A stretch of 64,000 bases of DNA from Neoceratodus forsteri (lineage: Eukaryota; Chordata; Ceratodontiformes; Ceratodontidae): positions 1,560,622,501 to 1,560,686,500 of the forward strand of contig CM057449.1 in the NCBI GenBank assembly GCA_016271365.2, given 5' to 3'. The translations under genes and the position numbers were made by a program. Below the pieces are notes generated by a model. That model saw only the letters and a list, made by a program, of their open reading frames with translations, was not told where the DNA came from and did no database searches. Below, one piece after another: positions 56,216-64,000 of the stretch. How positions within the stretch are numbered: the first letter of the stretch is position 1; every line of letters begins with the position of its first letter.

Positions 56216-56339
56216 ACGCTGCCTTCAGTTCTTTCTGCTGTTAGGCGTGTCAGCGCCTCGCGGTAAAGTTCAACGCTCGTCAGCTCTCTCTTCGGTAGTT
56301 TTTACCGTCTTTTTTTCGATTCATTGATTAAAATCATCA

Positions 56340-58060
56340 GGCATTCACGGTGTATGTTGTCCCCTACACCTTCCGAGCACAAAAATAAGTGCGACTGGTG
56401 CGGTGCCTAACTCTCACACAAGGACTGCCATTCCCAGTGCCTCTTCTGTCTAGGCCTGGATCATCAGGTAGAGGAAGTGCCAGCATGGCCTAAAATTCAA
56501 CACCACCACCCACAGACGGAGGCAGCAGTCCCTAGAGGCCCACATACTAAAGAAGAAAATGTCCTCCATGGAGAAGGAGTTAAAAAAGCTCCAGCAGGTG
56601 TCCACTTCTCCCGAAGGCCATCGTAAGAAGAAAGACAAGGAGAAGCACTGGGATAAGGGCTCCTCATCTACCGTGTCTTCTTTGGGAGTCGCCGTGCTAC
56701 AGGTAATGTCCCCTCCGGGGGACTGCTCTTCGATGGCTAGTTTGGAGGCTTCCAAGGTGGCATCGGCCCGCCTGTCTGGCTCACGCTCGGGCCTTTTGGG
56801 CACCTCCGGGGCTATTGGAGGCCTCCGTTCCCAGTAAAGCCGCCACTGTGCGGCCTACTGATTCGAGCGGCTCTGGTAAGCCGCAAGTCAGCTCCTCTGA
56901 CGCCCTCACGGAGATGGTCGATAAGTCACTCGACCCTTCGGGGCAGCGCACGGCCCCTCTTCTGCCCGACAAGGCCGCTCCTCCTTCGTGACCTGCCTCG
57001 GGTGATGAGTCCGATAAGTCGGATGTCAGCTCCTCTGGCATCTGCCCGGATTCCGATGATAAGTCGGACATCAGCCTACCTAACGCGCGCAAGACGGTTG
57101 AGCTGACACCGGACCCCCCCATGTCTGCCATTCCCACAGCCTTTGCTGCCCTCTGGGGACCCTGGGTCTCCTCAGCCTGACCCTGGGGACTTTCTACTCC
57201 ATCCCTGGGTGATGCCAAGGTTCCTGCTGCACCCCCGTTAGGCCGTCCGCCTGCTGGTCCGACTGACCCGACGTTGGTTCCCTGGACGCCGGCTCAGACG
57301 CTGGTCTTGCCGATGCCGAGCGACATCCCGCTCCCGGATGCTGCTCCAGTGCCTAGCCTTCTGCCCACCAGGCCTCCTGCTCAAGGCCTGCCTGTGGGCC
57401 CTCCGGCCGGACCGTCTCCAGCAGACCCCTTCCCCGGCTCCCAGGTATCCGACGTAGTCGTATCCGGCTCCACAGTATCCAACGCCTCAGTACCTGATGC
57501 TGGCCTATCCGACGCCGCAGTACCCAGTGCCTCAATACCCGACTCCAGGTTTCCCGCCGTTGGGTTATGGATACACGCCTTATGGGTACAATCAATACCC
57601 GTATCCCGCCTCCTCCTCCACCACCCCCTCAGCCGCCGGTGGACTTGAAGGAGACTCTGGTCTCATGGTGGGCTGAGGCCAAGGCTCAACTCACCAGAGA
57701 GGTGGAGAGTTGTCTCACGACGATGGTGCTGATTCTGGCTCACGTACATCCGCAACGACAGACTCCTTCCCCACCTCTGGACAGCAGGGGTGAGCGCTCT
57801 GGTTCCAGGGCGGGGCAGGATACGCTTCCCCGAGGACCTTCCAAGGGGTCTGTTCCTCCCCCTCGCCGGGAGAGGGAGTCTTCCTCTTCATCCTCTTCCT
57901 CCTCGGACACCTCGGACGACTCCAGTTGCTCCGAGCCGGACGATGAGCCATGCTCTCTGTTTAAGCCCCAGGCCTAGGACTCCTCCAAAGTCTCCTCCGG
58001 AGGATCCTTCCTTTACGGAGTTGCTACGCAAAATCCAGGAGGTTCACAAGTGGCATTCCT
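56340..58060 (+). pseudogene. DIRS gag, N-terminal and low-complexity part
   Basis: Starts 'MLSPTPSEHKNKCDWCGA' with a stop, then 'CHSQCLFCLGLDHQ', giving the zinc-binding head CxxC...H.xCxxCLGxxH (56383-56465). A Ser/Pro/Asp-rich middle follows in shifting frames. The stretch 57567-57977 is open, with a polyproline run, 'ETLVSWWAEAKAQLTREVES' and an 8-Ser acidic tail region. This protein would package element RNA. Frame changes show it is dead. Confidence 0.75.
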
Positions 58061-58269
58061 TGGCACCGGATCCATAGCGTAAGAAACTCGCTGAACATCT
58101 GGACCTGCCCGAGACAGCTCCTACATTGGTGCCACCCTGGATTGAGCCTCCTGCCGACCTTGTTTCCACTATTTGGAAGCAACCGTCAGCTTTAGCCCTG
58201 CTTCCTCGGAAGTCGAACAGGCTATATCAAGCTCCCGAGGGTATTGACTTTTTAGATCCTCACCCTTGA

Positions 58270-59262
58270 GCTGATTCAGTCCTGATTAGCGCCGCTCGTC
58301 GCTGGACAGCTAACCCGAAACATCTGAGCTCGTCTCCACCTGGCAAAGAATCCCGTCTTCTGGACCAGTACGGGAAGAAGATCTATGCTTCTTCCACTCT
58401 GGGTATTAGGGCCCTAAATTATGTTGGTCAGATGGGGGATTACCAGAAGGCAATTCTTAGTGAGGTGGAATCCAAATTGGACTCCCTTCTGGACTCTCAA
58501 GTCAAACAGGAAGTGGCTGACCTCGTCCGCTCTGCACGTTTGGCCAGTCAGCACATGCTTCGTGCTACTTACGATGCAGTGGACACTACTGGTAGGAGCT
58601 CAGCTTTTGCCGTAGGCTTACGGCGGCATGCCTGGCTCTGTGTGTCAGGGTTAGTCCCAGAAGTGCAGTCCGCTATTCAGGAAGTGCCCTTCCGGGGTTT
58701 GGTGCTGTTCGGTGGTGATGTCAAGGACATTATCACCGATCTACAGGAGAAGGGGACTGCACTGAAGTCTGTGGACTGCATGTATCATCCCCATCAAACG
58801 CACCACCGTCCCTTTCACAGGCGGAATCGGCAAAAGACGAAATCCCAGGGAAAGTGGGTCGCTAAACGCTGGCCCCTCCGGCTGCCAAGCTCCCTCCGCC
58901 CAAAAAAGCAGTGGGTGCTTCAGCCGCGACGCTGCCCCACACCACCTGACTCCTTTCCTCTCCCACAGCCTCTGGGCCTTCTGGAGGAACCGGTAGGAGG
59001 AAGGTTTTCCCTCCACCTCCCGGGTGGGGCGAGGATAACTTCAGATTCCTGGGTGCTTCAGCTTTTCATAGAAGGACACTCAATAGAGTTTCTTCAGAAA
59101 CCCCCTCGACACCCTCCCCCAAGGTCATCGTACTCTCGGGGAACATCCTCTTCTGGTCCAGGAAGAGATTTTAGCACTTTTGCTGAAGGAGGCGATAGAA
59201 CTGGTCCCCATTTCTCTTCAGGGGACGGGACACTATTCCCATTTCTTCCTGGTCCCGAATAA
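58270..59262 (+). pseudogene. DIRS gag, conserved C-terminal domain
   Basis: One open frame after a TGA at 58267. It has 'PPGKESRLLDQYGKKIYASS' then 'TLGIRALNYVGQMGDYQKAI' (about 58340-58455), 'QEVADLVRSARLASQHML' and 'WLCVSGLVPEVQSAIQEVPF', then a basic His/Arg-rich tail (58790-58900). The end overlaps the RT frame by about 100 bp in a different frame, the usual overlapping-ORF arrangement of DIRS. The part from about 58960 ('EEPVGGRFSLHLPGGARITS') is the lead-in found ahead of RT. Confidence 0.8.
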
Positions 59263-59929
59263 AACAGGGGACGTGAGGCCGATTCTCGACCTCAGCTACC
59301 TGAACTTGTTTGTGGAGTACATGCAGAGCCTCCTGTCCCTTCTTCGGCTGGGACTGTGGCTGTGCACTTTGGATATGCAAGATGCCTACCTGCATATCCC
59401 TATCTGCCCTTCCCATCACAAATACCTGCATTTTGCGTTCCAGGGGGACCACTACCAGTTCAGGGCCCTCCCATTTGGTCTTTCCTCGGTGCGCCGAGTG
59501 TTCACCAAATGCCTTTCGGTGGTAGCGGCCTGCCTGCATACCCAGGGGGTGCAGGTTTTCCCGTACGTGGACGACTGGCTCCTGGTGGCCCTGTCCAGGG
59601 AGGAATTCTTGCGCTTCCTTTCCCTTATCCAGCAGGTCTTTGCCTGCTTGGGTATTACCATCAACCAAGCCAAGTCCCATCTTATCCCGTCCCAGAGGCT
59701 CCAGTTTATCGGGGCAATCCTGGACACGACCTCTGGCAGGGCCTTCCTACCACTGGACAGGGCGACCACTCTTCAGGCCCAGGTCAGCCTGTTGTCCAGC
59801 CACAGGCGGGTCAGCGCCAGGTCAGTCCTTTGCCTCCTTGGGCTAATGGCGGCTGCGATTGCGACAGTCCCTCACGCTCTGCTCCACATGAGAATCTCTC
59901 AGTGGACACTTCGGCCTCAATGGGATTAG
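59140..59929 (+). pseudogene. DIRS reverse transcriptase
   Basis: The frame is open from about 59140 to a TAG at 59927. It contains 'LALLLKEAIELVPISLQGTG', 'FFLVPNKTGDVRPILDLSYL', motif A 'LCTLDMQDAYLHIPICPSHH', motif B 'QFRALPFGLSSVRRVFTKCL', and the catalytic 'VFPYVDDWLLVALSREEF' with both aspartates. 'LGITINQAKSHLIPSQRLQF' and 'LLGLMAAAIATVPHALLHMR' follow. The domain itself carries no stop; only the TAG at its end separates it from RNase H. Mechanistically close to LTR-type RTs, not LINE RTs. Confidence 0.9.
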
Positions 59930-60400
59930 CTGGTGGACGACCTAGATCAGCTTGTCCTGGTCTCCACTTCCATGGCTCCGGACTTGCAGTGGTGGATGGT
60001 TCAGGAGAACCTCTGCTGGGGAGTTCCCTTCAGTCTCCCCCCCCCCCCACAGACGTTGACTACGGATGCCTCCGGCGAGGGTTGGGGAGCCCATCTCGGT
60101 CCTCACAGGACCCAGGGCTCCTGGTCCAAGCTCGAGCAGCCCCTCCACATCAATGTGCTGGAACTAAGGGCAGTACTGTATACTCTTCAGGCTGTGCATC
60201 TGTATCTGTCTCCAGGTCACCTAGCGGTACAGACGGACAACATGCGTGTGGTCTGGTACATCAGCAAACCGGGAGAAACTCGTTCCTACCCCCTTTGCCG
60301 AGAGGCGATGCGAGTCTGGGATTGGGCAGTACAGCACAATCTTCACCTCACGGTATCTCATGTCCAGGGGATCAAAAACACCGCTGACAGACAGTCTAAG
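59930..60400 (+). pseudogene. DIRS RNase H domain
   Basis: In the same frame as RT after the TAG. It has 'LTTDASGEGWGAHLGPHRTQ' (catalytic Asp), 'HINVLELRAVLYTLQAVHLY' (catalytic Glu), 'HLAVQTDNMRVVWYISKPG' (catalytic Asp) and 'VSHVQGIKNTADRQS'. The usual 'NTADSLSR' ending is reached only by shifting frame near 60395, where a base was gained or lost. It degrades the RNA strand of the RNA:DNA hybrid. Confidence 0.85.
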
Positions 60401-60835
60401 CCGGTCATCTGCTCTAGGACTGGATCAGGGGGTTGTAGACTACATCTTCGTACGCTGGGGAACTCCACAAGTAGACCTGTTCGCTTCCTCCCAAAACACA
60501 AAACTTCCCGTCTTCTGCTTGCTCGCTCCAGGGCGCTGCATTTTTTGGAGACACTCTGTCTCTAGACTGGAAGGGCAGATTCGTCTATGCCTTCCCCCCC
60601 CGATTCCACTAATTACGAGGGTCTTGCAGAAACTCTGTTTGGAAGGAGCTCGAATGATTCTGATCGCTCCTTCTGGCCCGAGCAAGTTTGGTTCTCTCTT
60701 CTGCACAGTACTCAGAGGAACCTCCTCTTCCTCTGTCGCTATTTTTGCTGACCCAGGATCAGGGGACCCTGGTTCATCCAGGCCCCAAGTCCTCCCCTCC
60801 CCGATTAGCTGAGATTCTGGTGGAGGCCAGGAAAC
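60396..60835 (+). pseudogene. DIRS region between RNase H and recombinase
   Basis: Frame three from about 60396: 'LSRSSALGLDQGVVDYIF', 'PQVDLFASSQNTKLPVF', then in another frame 'PPIPLITRVLQKLCLEGARM' with 'ILIAP'. This block is conserved after RNase H in DIRS polyproteins, and its own function is not settled here. The homologous 'LDLFACGRNYRVQQL' is seen in the decayed DIRS at 34.3 kb. Confidence 0.7.
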
Positions 60836-61089
60836 CCTCAACCAGATCTACTTATGCCATGAAATGGAATGATTCTCTATTTGGGCTGCCTCCAATGGTG
60901 TCGAACCCTTCTCGTGCTCTGTTGGCTGACTTCTGGATTACCTGTAACACCTCTTCGATCTGGGTCTCAGCCATTCATCCTTAAAGGTTCACATGGTGGC
61001 CATTTTGGCCTATCATGTCCCCTTTGCAGACAGAACGTTTGCTCAGTTGGAGGTCTCTAAGACCTTTTTGAGAGGGGTCCTTCACTTAT

Positions 61090-61806
61090 GACCCCCTATC
61101 CGGGTTCCTGCCCCTCTCTGGGATCTGAATTTCATTTTAGAGAAACTTACTCTGCCTCCTTTCGATCCGGCAGCCTCAGTGGACCTAAAGTTCCTTTCTT
61201 GGAAGACTCTCTTCCTAGTGGCCGTTACTTCTGCTTGACGGATTTCCGAGCTTCAGGCTCTGATGTGTAAAAATCTCGTATCTGATATTTCACAAGGAAC
61301 GTGTGGCTCTGCATACCAACCCTAAGTTTCTCCCTAAGGTGGTAGCGGAATTGACGCTGAATCAATCAATAGAGTTGCCTGCCTTTTTCACGCAGCACTC
61401 CAACCAAGGAGAGTACCTCCTGCATACTTTGGATGTTCACCGAATTCTGAGATACTACACCAACAAGATGAAGGATCTCAGAAAGACTGATCAACTGTTG
61501 GTCTCTTTTGCCCATAAAAGAGAAGGCAATGCAGTTTCTAAGCAGTGCCTATAGAAATGGTTGGCTCATTGTATCACTTTCTGTTATGACAAGTACAACA
61601 AGGCCCTGCCGGGTCAAGTTAGAGGCCACTCCACCAGAGGTGTTGCTGCCTCTTCGGCTTGTTTCAAGAATGTGTCTGCGGCTGACATTTGTGCAGCCGC
61701 CACTTGGACTTCTGTCCATACCTTTACGAAACATTACAGTTTGGACATTGCCTCTTGCCGTAGAGCAGGCTTTGGGATGGCTGTTTTGCAAGGCCTCCTT
61801 TCCTAA
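61090..61806 (+). pseudogene. DIRS tyrosine recombinase
   Basis: Phage-integrase-type catalytic wording: a first block 'WKTLFLVAVTSA' then TGA then 'RISELQALMCKNLV' (about 61200-61280, catalytic Arg); 'KFLPKVVAELTLNQS'; 'RGHSTRGVAASSACFKNVS' (61621-61680, the His-x-x-Arg pair); 'AADICAAATWTSVHTFTKHY' (catalytic Tyr near 61736). Lesions are the TGA beside the Arg block, a one-base loss near 61290, and a TAG at 61552. All catalytic residues can still be read. The enzyme joins the circular DNA to the target. Confidence 0.88.
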
Positions 61807-61890
61807 GGCCTTCACAACCAGAGGGTCTATGTCTGAGTAGCTTCCTCCCCCCGTTTGCTTCTCCTTGTTCCAGACTGCTTGGGACTCAGT

Positions 61891-61990
61891 CCTATATGTA
61901 ATTACCTACAGCAAGAGCCCTCTCGAAGTAAGATAGTACAGTTACGTGAAGAACTTACTGTAATATTAGATCTTCGAGAGCTCTTGCTAG
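61891..61990. repeat. Internal complementary region of DIRS
   Basis: The first half (61891-61933; tatgtaattacctacagcaa then gagccctctcgaagtaagat) is the reverse complement of the left terminus at 56055-56098. The second half (61934-61990; agttacgtgaagaacttact and on) complements the right-end extension 62262-62308. It follows the recombinase stop directly. Confidence 0.88.
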
Positions 61991-62129
61991 TAAATCTTCC
62001 CCGCCTCCATCCCCTAAGCTTTTTCAGCTCCTTTTCCGGGAAGGGAAATATCCGCTTCTCTCTCGTCTTGCCTTTCGGCCTTTGGCGGGAAAGAACTGGA
62101 AGGCGGTCGTGGAGGACCACCCATTGATA

Positions 62130-62274
62130 CTGACGCCGCATGATGTCGGTCACCTGATGTGGGGATGGTCCCCCACCAGAGACTGCTAGCTAGAAATTTT
62201 TCCATTGGGTCCTGACGCCAGCCAGCATCAGTCCTATATGTAATTACCTACTGCAAGAGCCTCTCTCAAAGATC
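62130..62274 (-). repeat. Right inverted terminal repeat of DIRS
   Basis: Partner of 56055-56215. Followed by about 34 bp of right-end extension (ctgttacggtaagttcttat) present also, inverted, in the internal complementary region. Confidence 0.9.
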
Positions 62275-62308
62275 TACTGTTACGGTAAGTTCTTATGTAA
62301 TTGTACTT

Positions 62309-63475
62309 TCTCGTGGCAAAACCATCAACAAACCAATATTTCTTTTTGGTTTCTTGCATCCCTGAACTACGATACAGGATTTAGAAGGTTTTTTTTTTTT
62401 TTTTAAGTTTCTGTTGTCATGCCATGGCTGCCATGAAAAAATTAAATATCCTAGTACAGTGCTGTGCCATTTACCATCGGAAACAGGTGGTAACACCATT
62501 CTTTAATGTCCACAGTATGAATCTAGTATGTACATTCTACAGGTAACCTCAGCGGAAGAGGTTTATAAAAATTGACTGGCTGCCATCGTTAATGATGTGT
62601 CATGGATTACAAGATTAGCTATAAAAGATGTTTTAAAAAAATATTTGAGACAATTTAAAAAGACACAAAGGTTGACTCTGAGGATGTCGGAAATTTATTT
62701 TTGTTAAAAACAAAACACAACTATATGATTAATTTTTTTGCCGATAAATACTGCTGCTTCAAGGAGCAGCTACCCACCACTGTTGACTAAGCAGTTGGTT
62801 GTGTTTTGATGTGCTAGTAAGGCCTTCCTAGTTACTTAACAAATTCAGGTGCTTTGCTGTGCAGTGTACAGTACCTGGTTGTTTTTAACTTACAATTTTC
62901 AGACTGCCCTGGTCCCATATTGTTGTAGTTGCAGTATACAGGGGACCACAGAGAGTATAAAGGGATAAAAGGAGACACTAACAGAATAAAAAGTAAATGG
63001 AGGGAAAGAGTCTAAGGACTTGGCAAGAAATAGGAAGTAAAATCAAAAGCCAGAGAAGTGGACAGTACATATCATGTAGGGCTCGATGTTGTGTGAAACA
63101 AATGCCCCCATCCATTCAGTTTTTTTGTTGGTGAAGTGGGGCACTGATGTGCATTGCTATGTTACTTGAAAAAAGGAAAGCTAACACACAAAGCCTAAAC
63201 CATATGCTGGAATTGATCTAAAACTTTTCCCCCTCAAAGTTTCCCACAGATCTCAGGAGATATGTTATTTTTGCGATTTGCAGTAATAAAAACGATGAAG
63301 GTTGTTCAATGTTAGTAGTCCAACTTCATTTGTGTCTTTTTTTTTTTTTATTTTTTATTATTTCAGTGGAGAGTTTAAGTTTCTACGTGTGTGAGGGTTT
63401 ATGGCACTATTTTCAGTCAAACAGTAAGCAGTACTGTTTAAACCTTTTTTTTTTCCCCCCTGCTGTGCATTATAG
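62309..63475. other. Non-coding DNA before the candidate exon
   Basis: AT-rich with T-runs near 62391-62404 and 63338-63348. No transposon motif was recognised. The last 40 bp form the polypyrimidine tract and AG of the splice acceptor at 63475. Confidence 0.45.
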
Positions 63476-63666
63476 GTTCATGCTAAGATCATGGACGAAG
63501 ACTTTAGTGGTTCCCTCACTCCTCCTATCTCCCCGTACATATCTGAGCAGATGGAGGCAGAAGTGGGTTGCATGAAACCTCCATGTTTCACATGCACCTC
63601 AGACAGCAGAGACGCAGGGAAAACCTTTTCATTGGAAGCTTATCTTGCCAGTGGATCTCTGAAACG
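63476..63666 (+). CDS. Candidate host exon, possibly first coding exon
   Basis: A strong acceptor (long T/C tract, then gcattatag) precedes the exon, and a consensus donor (aaacg|gtaagag) follows it. The 191-bp exon is open in one frame throughout. Met at 63491 has a good Kozak context (atcATGG) and opens 'MDEDFSGSLTPPISP', then 'YISEQMEAEVG' and finally 'LEAYLASGSLKR', leaving two bases (phase 2, CG of an Arg codon). The frame upstream meets a TAG at the acceptor, so if Met63491 is the start the first 15 bases are 5' untranslated. Ser/Thr-Pro sites (LTPPISP) suggest a phosphorylated, perhaps disordered N-terminus. I do not recognise the gene. An internal exon in the same frame is equally possible. 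Confidence 0.5.
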
Positions 63667-64000
63667 GTAAGAGTGTATCTTTGGTTCCGTAGAAAGAACT
63701 GTGTACGAAACATTTTTAATTCAAATTCTGAACTATCCTTTCTGAAATTGGGATTGTCATTCTTGAATACCATCTGGATATCAAACAACCTATTGCCCTA
63801 ATTTAGGCTTCAGTTCAGCTCAGTAGTTCATCTGAGATTCAGTTTACCACCATGGCTTAATGGAAGGAGAAGTAACTGGCACAGGTATTTTCAATGTGCA
63901 CCGCTCCCCATTTATTGTTCTAACGCAGTTAAAGGGCCACCACCCCATACTTGATATCTTTCTGTATATTTGTTTTTGCCACCTCACTGTTTTTTTTTTT
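63667..64000 (+). other. Putative intron following the candidate exon
   Basis: Starts with the gtaaga donor. AT-rich, no further exon seen before the window ends in a T-run. Confidence 0.4.

Larger units (their letters stand above)
56055..62308 (+). mobile_element. DIRS retrotransposon, full-length structure
   Basis: About 6.25 kb with inverted terminal repeats (56055-56215 and 62130-62274), a right-end extension to about 62308, and an internal complementary region (61891-61990). Interior, plus strand: gag (about 56340-59262), RT (59140-59929), RNase H (59930-60400), a linker domain (60400-60830) and tyrosine recombinase (about 61090-61806). DIRS elements replicate through a circular DNA and integrate by recombinase rather than integrase, without target-site duplication. 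Lesions are few: several stops in gag, a TAG between RT and RNase H, single-base shifts near 60395 and 61290, a TGA beside the recombinase arginine and a TAG at 61552. It is the youngest-looking large element in the window. Confidence 0.92.

Noticed and set aside
56055..62308. LTR retrotransposon or retrovirus
   Set aside because: It has inverted rather than direct terminal repeats, a tyrosine recombinase instead of integrase, no protease and an internal complementary region, all of which define DIRS.
1..64000. CRISPR array, bacterial operons or rRNA genes
   Set aside because: No regularly spaced identical repeats with unique spacers, no ribosome-binding-site gene clusters and no rRNA motifs. 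All long coding signals are eukaryotic retroelements.

Overview
The window looks like intronic or intergenic DNA from a large, repeat-rich vertebrate genome. It holds no bacterial-style genes, rRNA, CRISPR or operons. The repeat mix is CR1-clade LINEs whose ORF1 carries an SGNH-esterase domain, Rex1/L2-like, Tx1-like and L1-like LINEs, tyrosine-recombinase DIRS elements with internal complementary regions, CORE-SINEs with tRNA heads, and hAT-type MITEs. A decayed retrocopy of the vertebrate gene MTMR14 is also present. This mix suits an amphibian (a caecilian or another large-genome species), but the species cannot be proved from the sequence.

Layout. 0-4 kb: a CR1 reverse transcriptase (RT) scrap, a CORE-SINE, AT-rich DNA, and a CpG-rich promoter-like segment (3.48-3.72 kb). 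4-6 kb: an old LINE on the minus strand broken by a hAT MITE, a tRNA-headed SINE and an inverted duplication. 6.5-7.5 kb: a two-block 21-bp minisatellite. 8.4-11.6 kb: Rex1/L2-like LINE pieces. 12.5-28.4 kb: parts of Tx1-like LINE sequence (ORF1 zinc knuckles, endonuclease, RT, C-terminus) split by three CR1 copies, a second LINE, a MITE and a ~470-bp foldback palindrome. 28.6-38.4 kb: a Rex1-like LINE split by a GC-rich retroposon with a 12-bp target-site duplication (TSD), by a decayed DIRS element, and by a CR1 copy with an almost intact esterase ORF1. 39.7-43.0 kb: a DIRS gag split by another LINE. 43.0-48.95 kb: an L1-like LINE (minus) holding a short-TIR GC-rich insertion, a Rex1-like LINE and a second GC-rich retroposon. 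48.95-55 kb: a long CR1 copy (minus) and CR1 scraps. 55.5-55.85 kb: the MTMR14 retrocopy. 56.06-62.31 kb: the best preserved element, a DIRS of about 6.25 kb with inverted terminal repeats, internal complementary region, gag, RT, RNase H and tyrosine recombinase. 63.48-63.67 kb: a well-formed candidate host exon.

Reading of the whole. The only candidate host features are the CpG-rich promoter-like segment near the left end and the exon near the right end, both compatible with the plus strand. One hypothesis is a single gene with a ~60-kb first intron filled by nested transposons. Everything between can be explained as successive insertions. DIRS, CR1, L1 and Tx1 copies supply several independent reverse transcriptases, and the two GC-rich retroposons and the MTMR14 retrocopy look like products mobilised in trans by such machinery.
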